From DSNY01 sp040752195 (GTDB lineage Bacteria; Pseudomonadota; Gammaproteobacteria; Burkholderiales; Burkholderiaceae_F), in contig JBFMFC010000002.1 of the NCBI GenBank assembly GCA_040752195.1, positions 62,001 through 126,000 of the forward strand: DNA of 64,000 nucleotides. Direction: 5' to 3'. Position 1 is the stretch's first letter. Every line of letters starts with the position of its first letter. The notes beneath the pieces were generated by a model that saw nothing but the letters and a program-made list of their open reading frames with translations, searched no databases and had not been told where the DNA came from. A program made the translations under genes and the position numbers. Positions 1-9,120 of this stretch are shown here, one piece after another.

Positions 1-148
1 GCCGCGGCGGTCGAGTCGGGCTGCGCGGCCTGACCACTACGACGGCCAGCGCTCGGGCTTTCGGTTCCGCACCTGGACGCTCGGCCCGCGGCGCAGCCGT
101 CGGCGTCGAACCGGCCGGGACATTCCGGCCGCAACGCGGTCCGGAATA

Positions 149-1234
149 TCAGGTGTTCGTCACCTTGATCGTCGGGATCTTCAGCGACATGTCCTTGGCC
201 TTCTCGGCGATCCGGATCGCGACCTTGCGCGCGACGGCCTTGTAGGCGCTGGCGATGTCGCTGTCGGGCTCGGCGACGACGGTCGGACGCCCCGCGTCGG
301 TCTGCTCGCGGATGCGGATGTCGAGCGGCAGCGAGCCGAGCACTTCGACGCCGTATTCCTTGGCCATGCGCTCGGCGCCGCCGGCGCCGAAAACGTGCTC
401 GGCGTGCCCGCACTTGCTGCACACGTGCACCGCCATGTTCTCGACGATGCCGAGGATCGGCACGCCGACCTTCTCGAACATCTTCAGGCCCTTGATCGCG
501 TCGAGCAGCGCGATGTCCTGCGGCGTGGTGACGATCACCGCGCCGGTGACGGGCACCTGCTGCGCGAGCGTGAGCTGGATGTCGCCGGTTCCCGGCGGCA
601 TGTCGACGATCAGGTAGTCGAGGTCCTTCCAGTTGGTCTGCGCCAGCAACTGCTGCAGCGCCTGCGTGACCATCGGCCCGCGCCAGACCATCGGCTGGTC
701 GGCGTCGACCAGGAAGCCGATCGAACTGGCCTGGATGCCGTAGTTCTCGAGCGGCTCGAGCGTCCTGCCGTCCACGCTCTCCGGCTTGCCTTCGATGCCG
801 AGCATCGTCGGCTGGCTCGGACCGTAGATGTCGGCGTCGAGCATGCCGACGCGCGCGCCTTCGGCCGCGAGCGCCAGCGCCAGATTGACGGCCACCGTGC
901 TCTTGCCCACGCCGCCCTTGCCCGACGAGACGGCGACGATGTTCTTCACGTTGGGCATCACCTTCAGCCCGCGCTGCACCGTGTGCGCGACGATCTTCGT
1001 CGTCACGTTGGCGCTGACGTTGCCGGCGCCCGCGCGCTTGAGCGCGTCGACGACGAGGCCGCGGATGCCGTCGATCTGGCTTGCGGCGGGATAGCCGAGC
1101 TCGATGTCGACGCTCACGTCGTTGCCGTTGACCTTGACGTTGCGCGCCGCGCGCGAGGACACGAGGTCGCGGCCGGTGTTGGGATCGACGACGGTCTTCA
1201 GGATTTCGTTGACGCGTTCTGCGGTGATGCTCAT
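149..1234 (-). CDS. mrp: Iron-sulfur cluster carrier protein Mrp/ApbC
   Basis: This 361-residue P-loop ATPase of the Mrp/NBP35 family binds and hands on [4Fe-4S] clusters to target enzymes in the cytoplasm. Residues 1-90 form the small MIP18/DUF59 domain. The deviant Walker A GKGGVGKS is at 105-112, DMPPGTGD follows near 211-218, and the cluster-binding CSKC pair is at 272-275, so every signature of a functional carrier is present. Length matches the family. It is transcribed away from metG, an arrangement common in proteobacteria. The start is an ATG, and about 300 bases of shared upstream region separate it from metG. Confidence 0.95.
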   Translation of the reverse strand: MSITAERVNEILKTVVDPNTGRDLVSSRAARNVKVNGNDVSVDIELGYPAASQIDGIRGLVVDALKRAGAGNVSANVTTKIVAHTVQRGLKVMPNVKNIVAVSSGKGGVGKSTVAVNLALALAAEGARVGMLDADIYGPSQPTMLGIEGKPESVDGRTLEPLENYGIQASSIGFLVDADQPMVWRGPMVTQALQQLLAQTNWKDLDYLIVDMPPGTGDIQLTLAQQVPVTGAVIVTTPQDIALLDAIKGLKMFEKVGVPILGIVENMAVHVCSKCGHAEHVFGAGGAERMAKEYGVEVLGSLPLDIRIREQTDAGRPTVVAEPDSDIASAYKAVARKVAIRIAEKAKDMSLKIPTIKVTNT

Positions 1235-1531
1235 GTTGGGATCGCGAATCGAGGATGGCTGGAAAAGTCAGCGGTGCAGTCTATCCGACCGCGACCGCGC
1301 CTGCGCCTGCCTTGGACCACCCCATGTGAGCTACTTGCCCTTGTTAAACTCGCGGTCATTCGATCGCCGACCATGCTGTCGCACTTCAGGCTCATCCCGT
1401 CGGCCCGCCCTCCGCGGCCCGGGCGAATGCGCCGTCCGATCTAGCGACCGGCCGCGCCTGGCGGAACCCGGGCGCGCGCAGAATCCCCGCGCCATCCGCA
1501 GTCCGCGATCCGAACCCCGACCCTCGCCCCC
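1235..1531. other. Shared mrp-metG divergent intergenic region
   Basis: These 297 bases separate the two divergent starts and must hold both promoters. A -10-like TAAACT lies at 1345-1350 on the plus strand, the same hexamer seen ahead of the 6S RNA, but no convincing -35 sits at the right distance. No RNA gene, repeat or small ORF could be supported here. Confidence 0.35.
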
Positions 1532-3652
1532 ATGAACCCGCGCAACCTGTTCGTCACCACCGCCCTGCCGTACGCCAACGGCAAGCCGCACATCGGCCAC
1601 ATCATGGAGTACGTCCAGGCCGACATCTGGGTGCGGTATCAGCGGATGCGCGGGCATGCGGTGCACTTCGTCTGCGCCGAGGACGCGCACGGCGCGCCGA
1701 TCATGATCGCGGCCGAGAAGGCGGGAAAGACGCCGCAGCAGTTCATTGCCGAGATGCGGGCGGCGCGGCAGCAGTACCTCGACGGCTTCCACCTCGGCTT
1801 CGACCACTGGCACACGACCGACTCGCCGGAGAACGTCGAGCTGTCGCAGTCGATCTACCGCGCGCTGCGCGCCAACGAGCTGATCGACATCCGTCGCATC
1901 GAGCAGTTCTACGACCCGGTCAAGGGCATGTTCCTGCCCGACCGCTACATCAAGGGCACGTGCCCCAAGTGCGGCGCAAAGGATCAGTACGGCGACAACT
2001 GCGAGGTGTGCGGTTCGACCTACGCACCGACAGACCTGAAGGACCCGTACTCCGCGCTCACCGGTGCAAAGCCCGAGCTGCGCTCCTCGGAGCACTACTT
2101 CTTCCGGCTGTCGGACGCGCGCTGCGTCGCGTTCCTGCGCGAGTGGACCGCTGGCCGCAATCGGCGCGGCGAGCCGCACCTGCAGCCCGAGGTCTACGCG
2201 AAGACGCAGGAATGGATCGGCGAAGGCGGCAAGGGGCTGGCGGACTGGGACATCTCGCGTGACGCGCCTTACTTCGGGATCCCGATTCCCGACGCGAAGG
2301 ACAAGTTCTTCTACGTCTGGCTCGACGCGCCGATCGGCTATCTCGCGTCGCTGAAGGCGTACTTCGACCAGGGCAAGGCGCGCGCCAACGGCGAGAAGCG
2401 CAGCTTCGACGAGTTCATCTCGGCCGACGATGTCGAGCAGGTCCACTTCATCGGCAAGGACATCGTCTACTTCCACACGCTGTTCTGGCCGGCGATGCTG
2501 AAGTTCTCCGGCCGCAAGGTACCGGACGCGATCTACGTGCACGGCTTCATCACCGTTAGCGGCGAGAAGATGAGCAAGAGCCGCGGCACCGGCATCGACC
2601 CGCTGCGCTACCTCGAAGTCGGCATGAACCCGGAGTGGTTCCGCTATTACGTCGCAGCCAAGCTCAACGCTCGCGTCGAAGACGTCGACTTCAACCCGGA
2701 CGACTTCCAGAGCCGGGTCAACAGCGATCTGATCGGCAAGTACGTCAACATCGCCAGCCGCGCGGCGGGGTTCCTGGTGCGGCTGTTCGACGGGCGGCTG
2801 ACTCCATCGGCCGACCCATCGGGCGCGCCGGCAGGCAGCCACGCGGTCGCGCTCGCCTCCGCCGACGAGATCGCCGACTACTTCGACCAGCGCGAGTTCG
2901 GCAAGGCACTGCGCGAGATCATGCGCATCGCCGACTACGCGAACGAGCACTTCGACAGACACAAGCCGTGGGAGCTGGCGAAGGATCACGCCCAGCGAGG
3001 GCTGCTGCACGGCGTGTGCAGCGACGTGATGCGCTGCTTTGGCGCGTTGACGATCTACCTTGCGCCGGTGCTGCCCGCCACCGCCGAGCGCGTCGCGCGC
3101 GAGCTGTTCGGAATGGAGCGCGCGTTCGTGTGGGACGACCTGCGCCGGCCGCTCGAGCGCATCGCGCCGTACCGGCACCTGATGACGCGCGTCGAAACCA
3201 AACAGCTCGACGCGCTGTTCGAAGCGCCCGCCAGGGAACCCCCTGCCCGGCCCGTCGCTGCGCCTGGGCCGGGTGGCGCCAGCGCAGGCGCGATCGAACC
3301 GATCGCACCCGAGATCAGGATCGAAGACTTCGCAAGACTGGACCTGCGCATTGCCCGCGTGGTCGACTGCGACTTCGTCGAAGGTTCGGACAAACTGTTG
3401 CGCTTCACGCTCGACGCGGGGGAAGGGCGGTACCGCAACGTCTTCTCGGGCATCAAGTCGGCGTACAGCGAGCCGAAAAAGCTTGTCGGCCGGCTGGTCG
3501 TGCTGGTCGCGAATCTCGCGCCGCGCAGGATGAAGTTCGGCGTCAGCGAAGGGATGATCCTGTCGGCGAGTGCCGCCGACGAGCGCGCGCAGCCCGGCAT
3601 CTACCTGCTCGACGTCGACAGCGGCGCGCAGCCCGGAATGCGTGTGAAGTAG
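1532..3652 (+). CDS. metG: Methionyl-tRNA synthetase, long form with C-terminal tRNA-binding domain
   Basis: This class I aminoacyl-tRNA synthetase charges tRNA-Met for initiation and elongation. The 706 residues carry the HIGH motif at 20-23, a zinc knuckle with Cys144, Cys147, Cys157 and Cys160, and KMSKS at 346-350. The anticodon-binding helical domain comes next. After an Ala/Pro-rich linker near 565-595, a C-terminal EMAPII-like OB fold (about 600-706) supports dimerisation and tRNA binding. Length matches the dimeric type of Escherichia coli (about 680 residues). The ATG has only a weak ribosome site, but the sequence following it (PRNLFVTTALPYANG) is the canonical N-terminus. Confidence 0.98.
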   Translation: MNPRNLFVTTALPYANGKPHIGHIMEYVQADIWVRYQRMRGHAVHFVCAEDAHGAPIMIAAEKAGKTPQQFIAEMRAARQQYLDGFHLGFDHWHTTDSPENVELSQSIYRALRANELIDIRRIEQFYDPVKGMFLPDRYIKGTCPKCGAKDQYGDNCEVCGSTYAPTDLKDPYSALTGAKPELRSSEHYFFRLSDARCVAFLREWTAGRNRRGEPHLQPEVYAKTQEWIGEGGKGLADWDISRDAPYFGIPIPDAKDKFFYVWLDAPIGYLASLKAYFDQGKARANGEKRSFDEFISADDVEQVHFIGKDIVYFHTLFWPAMLKFSGRKVPDAIYVHGFITVSGEKMSKSRGTGIDPLRYLEVGMNPEWFRYYVAAKLNARVEDVDFNPDDFQSRVNSDLIGKYVNIASRAAGFLVRLFDGRLTPSADPSGAPAGSHAVALASADEIADYFDQREFGKALREIMRIADYANEHFDRHKPWELAKDHAQRGLLHGVCSDVMRCFGALTIYLAPVLPATAERVARELFGMERAFVWDDLRRPLERIAPYRHLMTRVETKQLDALFEAPAREPPARPVAAPGPGGASAGAIEPIAPEIRIEDFARLDLRIARVVDCDFVEGSDKLLRFTLDAGEGRYRNVFSGIKSAYSEPKKLVGRLVVLVANLAPRRMKFGVSEGMILSASAADERAQPGIYLLDVDSGAQPGMRVK

Positions 3653-3747
3653 CGCGCCGCGGGCCGGGCGCTCGGCAGCGGCGCCCTTGACGGCGATCAA
3701 CCTCAGCCGACGCGGCACGCGAAAGCGGTACAGGCGCCGCCGTGTAT

Positions 3748-3775
3748 TTGCTTTTGGTTCGCATGGCATTAACAT
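3748..3775 (+). promoter_or_regulatory. Candidate sigma-70 promoter for the RHH/Ehr-like cluster
   Basis: TTGCTT at 3748-3753 and TAACAT at 3770-3775 are separated by 16 bases, in a patch clearly more AT-rich than its surroundings. Transcription would begin near 3782, leaving a short leader before the ATG at 3806. Called by eye only. Confidence 0.45.
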
Positions 3776-3805
3776 GTGATTGCAACGTTACGGCACCGCG
3801 CACGC

Positions 3806-4018
3806 ATGCCCCCGAGACCGGAGAACAAGACCGCCCGCCTGACCGTGCTGCTCGACCCGCGCAAGAAGGCGATGTTCGAGGAGATCTGTGCGGCGCAGGA
3901 TCTGACGCCGTCGCAGGTCGTGCGGCAGCTGATCCGCGAATACATCATCGAACATGCGGGCAACCGATCCTTGCCCGCCTGGCTGCTGGCCGCGTCGCGC
4001 AAGAAGCCGATGCGATAG
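3806..4018 (+). CDS. Small ribbon-helix-helix (CopG/Arc-type) protein
   Basis: This is a 70-residue basic protein. ARLTVLLDPRKKAMFEEICAAQ resembles the beta-strand plus first helix of a ribbon-helix-helix DNA-binding fold, followed by TPSQVVRQLIREYI, the typical second helix. It would bind DNA as a dimer through the paired strands. It ends directly against the first gene of the membrane complex, so it is probably the local regulator of that operon. A GTG at 3776 would lengthen it by ten residues but coincides with the likely -10 element, so the ATG is preferred. No antitoxin partner (toxin gene) lies beside it, which argues against a toxin-antitoxin role. Confidence 0.7.
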   Translation: MPPRPENKTARLTVLLDPRKKAMFEEICAAQDLTPSQVVRQLIREYIIEHAGNRSLPAWLLAASRKKPMR

Positions 4019-4033
4019 GTGGGGCCGACCGCA

Positions 4034-6052
4034 GTGACCGCTCCGACGGACTGGCTCGCCATCGACTGGATGCTCGCCGCGATCGCGGCGTGGATCGCGA
4101 TCGGCGCGATCGGCGTGCTGCGCTTGCATGACTTCTTCACCGTCGCGCGCATCCTGTTCCCGCTCGGCGCGCTGGCGAGCCTCGCGCTCGCGGCAGCGGG
4201 CACCGTCGCCGCGTTCGCGGGCCCGCAGACGGCGGTGCTGCCCCTCGGTCTGCCCGGCCTGCCGTTTCATCTCCGGCTCGACGCGCTGTCGGCGTTTTTC
4301 CTGGTGCTGCTCGGCACCGCTGCCGCCGGGGTTTCGGCGTTCGCCGCCGGCTATTTCCGCAAGGGCGAGGGTACGCCGCCGGGGCTGCTGTGCCTGCTTT
4401 ATCACCTGTTCCTGGCCGGCATGGCGATGGTGATGCTGGCCGACGACGCGTACGTCTTCATGGTGATGTGGGAACTGATGGCGCTTGCCTCGTTCTTCCT
4501 GGTCACCGCGAATCACGTGATCCCGGCCATCCGCCGCGCCGGCTATCTGTACCTGCTGGTCGCGCATCTGGGGGCGATCGCGATCCTGTTGTGTTTCGGC
4601 GTACTGCAGGCGAATACCGGCGACTACACGTTCGACAACATGCGTACGCAGACGCTGTCGCCGTTCTGGGCATCGGTCGCGTTCCTGCTCGCGCTGTTTG
4701 GTTTCGGCGCCAAGGCCGGCATCCTGCCGCTGCACGTCTGGCTGCCGGAGGCGCACCCTGCGGCGCCCTCGCCGGTGTCGGCGCTGATGAGCGGCGTGAT
4801 GCTGAAGACCGCCATCTACGGGCTGCTGCGTGTCGCCTTCGACCTGCTGCAGACGCACCTGTGGTGGTGGGGCGTGCTGGCGCTGGCGATCGGGCTCGCC
4901 ACCGCGCTGTTCGGTGTGGTCTTCGCCGCGGTACAGACCGACATGAAGCGGCTGCTCGCGTACTCGTCGATCGAGAATATCGGGCTGCTCGTTGTCGGCA
5001 TCGGCTTGGCGCTGTTGTTCACCGGCTACGGCATGGCCGCGATGGCGGCGCTGGCGCTCACCGCGGTGCTGTATCACGCGCTGAACCACGCGTTCTTCAA
5101 GAGCCTGCTGTTCCTCGGCACAGGCAGCGTGCTGCACGCCACCGGCGAGCGCAACCTCGGCAGGTTGGGCGGGCTGCTGCGCTACATGCCTTGGGTCGGC
5201 TGGCTCGCGCTGACGGGCACACTCGCGGCAGCGGGGCTGCCGCCACTGAACGGCTTCGTCTCCGAATGGCTGCTGCTGCAGAGCTTCCTGTTCACGCTCG
5301 GACTGCCGAGCACGTTCGTCAACAATCTGGTGCCGGTCGTCGCGGCCGGGGTCGCGCTGGTCGCCGCACTCGGCGGCTACGTGATGGTGAAGTTCTTCGG
5401 CGTGATCTTCCTCGGCCAGCCACGCGAGCCGCGGCTCGCGGCCTCACATGACGCGGCGGCATGGGAAAGAGCAGGCCTCGCCTGGCTGGCGGCCGGTTGT
5501 GTCGCGCTGGGGTTGGCGCCGGCGCAGGTCATTGCGCTGATCGACCCGGTCACGCGCGTGCTGGTCGGCGACGGTGTCGGTGCGCGCGTGGCCGAGCACG
5601 GCTGGCTGTTTCTCGCGCCGGTAGCACCGGAGCGCGCGAGCTACAGCCCGCTGTTGTTCCTGGTGCTGGTGGCGGCGAGTTTCGCGCTCGCTTTCGTGCT
5701 GGTGCGCCGGCTGTATCACGGGCGTATCCGGCGGGCGGCGCCGTGGGACTGCGGGTATCCGCTGCTCAGTGCCCGCATGCAGGATACGGCCGAGGGCTTC
5801 GGCCAGCCGATCCGGCAGGTCTTCGAACCGTTCTTCCGCATCGAGCGCGAGTTGCCGAGCCCGTTCGACAAGCAGCCTGTGTACCGGATGTCGGCGACCG
5901 ATCATCTGTGGCACTGGCTGTACCTGCCGATCGCGCGCGTGGTCGAGGCGGCCTCGCGCGTCGTCGGCCTGCTGCAGCAGGGCCGCATCGCGACCTACCT
6001 GCTCTACAGCTTCCTCACGCTGCTGGTGATGCTGATCCTGGTGTTCCGATGA
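4034..6052 (+). CDS. HyfB/NuoL-like antiporter subunit of an Ehr-type membrane complex
   Basis: A polytopic inner-membrane protein of about 672 residues in the proton-conducting MrpA/NuoL/HyfB family, the subunit that couples electron transfer to ion movement. About 14 membrane helices are visible, with family motifs such as MVMWELMALASFFLV, LPLHVWLPEAHPAAPSPVSALMSG and the lysine-bearing TDMKRLLAYSSIENIG, and a conserved C-terminal extension (RRAAPWDCGYP). A GTG start at 4034 has an AGGTGGGG site 12 bases upstream; another GTG at 4019 directly after the preceding stop is possible. First subunit of a six-gene operon with overlapping or nearly touching reading frames. Confidence 0.9.
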   Translation: MTAPTDWLAIDWMLAAIAAWIAIGAIGVLRLHDFFTVARILFPLGALASLALAAAGTVAAFAGPQTAVLPLGLPGLPFHLRLDALSAFFLVLLGTAAAGVSAFAAGYFRKGEGTPPGLLCLLYHLFLAGMAMVMLADDAYVFMVMWELMALASFFLVTANHVIPAIRRAGYLYLLVAHLGAIAILLCFGVLQANTGDYTFDNMRTQTLSPFWASVAFLLALFGFGAKAGILPLHVWLPEAHPAAPSPVSALMSGVMLKTAIYGLLRVAFDLLQTHLWWWGVLALAIGLATALFGVVFAAVQTDMKRLLAYSSIENIGLLVVGIGLALLFTGYGMAAMAALALTAVLYHALNHAFFKSLLFLGTGSVLHATGERNLGRLGGLLRYMPWVGWLALTGTLAAAGLPPLNGFVSEWLLLQSFLFTLGLPSTFVNNLVPVVAAGVALVAALGGYVMVKFFGVIFLGQPREPRLAASHDAAAWERAGLAWLAAGCVALGLAPAQVIALIDPVTRVLVGDGVGARVAEHGWLFLAPVAPERASYSPLLFLVLVAASFALAFVLVRRLYHGRIRRAAPWDCGYPLLSARMQDTAEGFGQPIRQVFEPFFRIERELPSPFDKQPVYRMSATDHLWHWLYLPIARVVEAASRVVGLLQQGRIATYLLYSFLTLLVMLILVFR

Positions 6053-6996
6053 CCGTGGAAGGCTTCGTTGCCCAACTGGTCGCCGTGGCGCTCGCCGTGC
6101 TCGGCGCGCCGCTGCTCACCGGCTGGGTCAACCAGTGCCGCGCGTGGCTGCAGAACAAGAGCGCGCCGCCGCTGCTGCTGCCGTATCGCACGCTGCACAA
6201 GCTGTTCTGGAAGGAGTCGGTGGTCGCCGAGGGAGCGACCCCGCTGTTTCGCGCCGCGCCTTACATCGTGTTCGGCGCAATGGTGCTCGCCTGCGGCATC
6301 GTGCCGAGCCTGTCGACCGACCTGCCGCTGGCACCGGCGGCCGATGCGATCGCGCTGGTGGGCCTGTTCGCGCTGGCGCGCGTGTTCATGTCGCTGGCGG
6401 CGATGGACATCGGGACCGCGTTCGGCACGCTCGGTGCCCGGCGCGAGATGCTGGTCGGCTTTCTCGCCGAGCCGGCACTGCTGATGGTGCTGTTCACGGC
6501 GGCGTTCATGACGCAGTCGACCTCGCTCGCCAGCATCGTCGAGACGATCGCCAACCAGGAATTCGCGATCTACCCGAGCCTCGCGTTCGCCGGCGTGGCG
6601 TTCACGATGGTGTCGCTGGCGGAAAACGCGCGCGTGCCGGTCGACAACCCCGCCACGCATCTGGAACTGACGATGATCCACGAGGCGATGATCCTCGAGT
6701 ATTCGGGGCGCCACCTCGCGCTGATCGAGTGGGCGGCGAGCCTGAAGCTGTTCGCCTACTCTTGCATCGGCCTGGCGATCTTCTTCCCGTGGGGCATCGC
6801 GCAGGTGCAGGACCCCGTCGGCATCCTGCTCGCACTGCCGGTGCTGGTCGGCAAGCTCGCGATCGGTGGCGCGTTGCTGGCCGTGATCGAAACGCTGTCG
6901 GCCAAGATGCGGATCTTCCGCGTGCCGGAGTTTCTGGCCGGCGCGTTCCTGCTCGCGGTGATCGGCATCCTCGTGCACTTTCTGCTCGGAGCGTAG
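6049..6996 (+). CDS. HyfC/NuoH-like membrane anchor subunit
   Basis: A 315-residue integral membrane protein related to hydrogenase-4 component C, formate hydrogenlyase subunit 4 and the complex I subunit NuoH. It anchors the soluble arm to the membrane arm. Motifs typical of the family include the charged loop LLPYRTLHKLFWKES, EPALLMVL, the segment ARVPVDNPATHLELTMIHEAMILEYSG (which matches the acidic quinone/anchor loop) and AKMRIFRVPEF. The ATG overlaps the stop of the HyfB-like gene by four bases (ATGA), implying coupled translation. All expected acidic residues of the anchor loop appear present. Confidence 0.92.
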   Translation: MTVEGFVAQLVAVALAVLGAPLLTGWVNQCRAWLQNKSAPPLLLPYRTLHKLFWKESVVAEGATPLFRAAPYIVFGAMVLACGIVPSLSTDLPLAPAADAIALVGLFALARVFMSLAAMDIGTAFGTLGARREMLVGFLAEPALLMVLFTAAFMTQSTSLASIVETIANQEFAIYPSLAFAGVAFTMVSLAENARVPVDNPATHLELTMIHEAMILEYSGRHLALIEWAASLKLFAYSCIGLAIFFPWGIAQVQDPVGILLALPVLVGKLAIGGALLAVIETLSAKMRIFRVPEFLAGAFLLAVIGILVHFLLGA

Positions 6997-6999
6997 GCC

Positions 7000-7659
7000 A
7001 TGCCGGGATTGGTCACGCAACTGATCAACCTGTTCGCCGCCGTGTTGCTGCTGCTGTCGTTCGGGCTGCTGTCGCAGCGGCGCGTGCTGTCGCTGATCCA
7101 CCTGTTCACGCTGCAGGGGGCGACGCTGACCGCGTCGACCACGGTGATGGCGTATTTCACCGACCAGCCGCATCTCTTTTACTCGGCGGCGCTGACCTTC
7201 GTGCTGAAGGTGCTGCTGATGCCGTGGCTGCTGCACCGGATGATCGAGCGGCTGGACGTGCGGTGGGACGTCGAGACCTTGATCAACATCCCGACGACGA
7301 TGCTCGCCGGCATCGTGCTGGTCATCTTCGCGTTCAACCTGGCGTTGCCGATTTCGGGGCTGTCGGAGTCGGTCGCGCGCGGCACGCTCGGCATCGCGCT
7401 CGCCTGCGTGCTGCTGGCGTTTCTGATGATGATCACGCGCCGCAAGGCGATCCCGCAGGTGATCGGCTTCCTGGCGATGGAGAACGCGCTGTTCTTCGCC
7501 GCCACCAGCGCGACCTACGGCATGCCGATGGTCGTCGAGCTCGGGATCGCGCTCGACGTGCTGGTCGGCATGATCATCCTCGGCGTATTCATGTTCCAGA
7601 TCCGCGAGCAGTTCGACAGCCTCGACATCCGCCATCTCGAGAAGTTGAAAGAGGAGTGA
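7000..7659 (+). CDS. HyfE/NuoK-like membrane subunit
   Basis: A 219-residue, six- to seven-helix membrane protein of the hydrogenase-4 component E family, whose C-terminal half resembles NuoK. It starts three bases after the HyfC-like stop and ends two bases before the HyfF-like start. The segments QVIGFLAMENALFFAATSATYG and VELGIALDVLVGMIILGVFMFQIREQF contain the buried glutamates of NuoK-type subunits, thought to form part of the proton path. Size matches the family (about 216 residues). Its role is inferred from this family and the operon. Confidence 0.9.
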   Translation: MPGLVTQLINLFAAVLLLLSFGLLSQRRVLSLIHLFTLQGATLTASTTVMAYFTDQPHLFYSAALTFVLKVLLMPWLLHRMIERLDVRWDVETLINIPTTMLAGIVLVIFAFNLALPISGLSESVARGTLGIALACVLLAFLMMITRRKAIPQVIGFLAMENALFFAATSATYGMPMVVELGIALDVLVGMIILGVFMFQIREQFDSLDIRHLEKLKEE

Positions 7660-7661
7660 CG

Positions 7662-9119
7662 ATGGAAGCGCTCGCCGCCCTCCTCGGCATTCCGCTGGCC
7701 GGCGCGGCCGTCCTCGGCGCCACCGGACATCGCAACATCGCCTCGGAGATCAACGTCGCCTTCAGTCTGGCGACGTTCCTCGCCGCGGCGGCGCTGACGG
7801 CGCAGATCGTCGCCGGCGGGCCGATCCTCGTGCTGCACGAGCAGTTCTTCGTCGATTCGCTGAACGTCTTCCTGGTGACGCTGACCGCGTTCGTCGCGCT
7901 CACCACGGCGCTGTTCTCGCGCCCGTACATGCGCATCGAACGCGACCACGGCAAGATGACGCCGCCGCGCATGCGCCTGTATCACAGCATGTACCAGTTG
8001 TTCACCTTCACGATGCTGCTGGCGCTGACGACCAACAACATGGGGCTGCTGTGGGTCGCGATGGAAGCGGCGACACTGGCGACCGTGCTGCTGGTGGCCG
8101 TGTACCGCACGCCGGCGAGCCTCGAGGCCGCGTGGAAGTACTTCATCCTGTGCGGCGTGGGCATCGCGCAGGCGCTGTTCGGAACGATCCTGCTGTATCT
8201 GGCGGCGGAGCGTGTGATCGGCGCCGAAGGCGGCGGGCTGCTGTGGACGAATCTCGACGCGGTGAAGGCGCAGCTCGAGCCGACGGTGATCGCGCTCGCC
8301 TTCGTGTTCCTGCTGGTCGGCTACGGCACCAAGGTGGGGCTCGCGCCGCTGCACAACTGGCTGCCCGACGCGCATGCCGAGGGGCCGACGCCGATCTCGG
8401 CGGTGCTGTCGGGGCTGCTGCTGAACGTCGCGCTGTACGCGGTCCTGCGCTGCAAGGTGCTTGCCGACGGCGCGCTGGCGACACGCTTCGCCGGCGACCT
8501 GATGATGGGCTTCGGCCTGCTGTCGGTCGTGCTCGCGGCGTTTTTCCTTTCGCGCCAGCGCGACATCAAGCGCATGTTCGCGTACTCGTCGATCGAGCAC
8601 ATGGGGCTGATCACGTTCGCCTTCGGCATGGGCGGCGCGATCGCCAGCTTCGCCGGACTGCTGCACATGACGGTGCATTCGCTGGTGAAGTCCGCCATCT
8701 TCTTCGCGGTCGGCCATGCGGCGCAAAAGGCCGGCACGCAGATCATGGACGACATCCGCGGGCTGATCCGCGTCAATCCGACCGTCGGCTGGGGCCTGAT
8801 GGTCGGCACGCTGGCGATCCTCGGTATGCCGCCGTTCGGCGTGTTCGCCAGCGAGTTCCTGATCCTGACCACCGCGATGCGCGAGTTCCCGTGGACTACA
8901 CCGCTGCTGCTGCTCGCGCTGGGCGTGGCCTTCGCTGCAGTGCTGGCGAAGGTGCAGCCGATGGTGTTCGGAGAGACGACGGTCAAGCCGCTGGCGCATC
9001 CGCCGGCGCTCGTGCCGGTATTCGCGCATCTCGGGCTGGCGCTGCTGCTCGGGCTGTACGTGCCGCCGTACTTGCAGGCCTGGTACGAGCAGGCCGCGCG
9101 TCTGGTCGCCGGAGGCTGA
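7662..9119 (+). CDS. HyfF/NuoM-like antiporter subunit
   Basis: A 485-residue polytopic membrane protein, the second antiporter-like subunit of the complex. About 14 helices are predicted by eye. The conserved glutamate helix (MGLLWVAMEAATLATVLLVA), LAPLHNWLPDAHAEGPTPISAVLSGLLLN and the lysine-bearing RDIKRMFAYSSIEHMGL motif are intact, so ion translocation remains possible. Having two antiporter-type subunits (this and the HyfB-like one) is typical of hydrogenase-4 and of Ehr complexes. The ATG follows the previous stop by two bases, and a single base separates its TGA from the next GTG. Confidence 0.92.
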   Translation: MEALAALLGIPLAGAAVLGATGHRNIASEINVAFSLATFLAAAALTAQIVAGGPILVLHEQFFVDSLNVFLVTLTAFVALTTALFSRPYMRIERDHGKMTPPRMRLYHSMYQLFTFTMLLALTTNNMGLLWVAMEAATLATVLLVAVYRTPASLEAAWKYFILCGVGIAQALFGTILLYLAAERVIGAEGGGLLWTNLDAVKAQLEPTVIALAFVFLLVGYGTKVGLAPLHNWLPDAHAEGPTPISAVLSGLLLNVALYAVLRCKVLADGALATRFAGDLMMGFGLLSVVLAAFFLSRQRDIKRMFAYSSIEHMGLITFAFGMGGAIASFAGLLHMTVHSLVKSAIFFAVGHAAQKAGTQIMDDIRGLIRVNPTVGWGLMVGTLAILGMPPFGVFASEFLILTTAMREFPWTTPLLLLALGVAFAAVLAKVQPMVFGETTVKPLAHPPALVPVFAHLGLALLLGLYVPPYLQAWYEQAARLVAGG

Positions 9120-9120
9120 C

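Noticed and set aside
1..33. Possible C-terminal codons of a plus-strand gene ending in TGA at 31-33
   Set aside because: Only ten codons, Ala-rich, are visible at the window edge; no family can be recognised, and any GC-rich frame would look alike.
1331..3775. Long minus-strand reading frame of about 800 codons across metG
   Set aside because: It is Arg/Val/Leu/Asp-rich and lies antisense to the clear metG; typical shadow of high-GC coding DNA.
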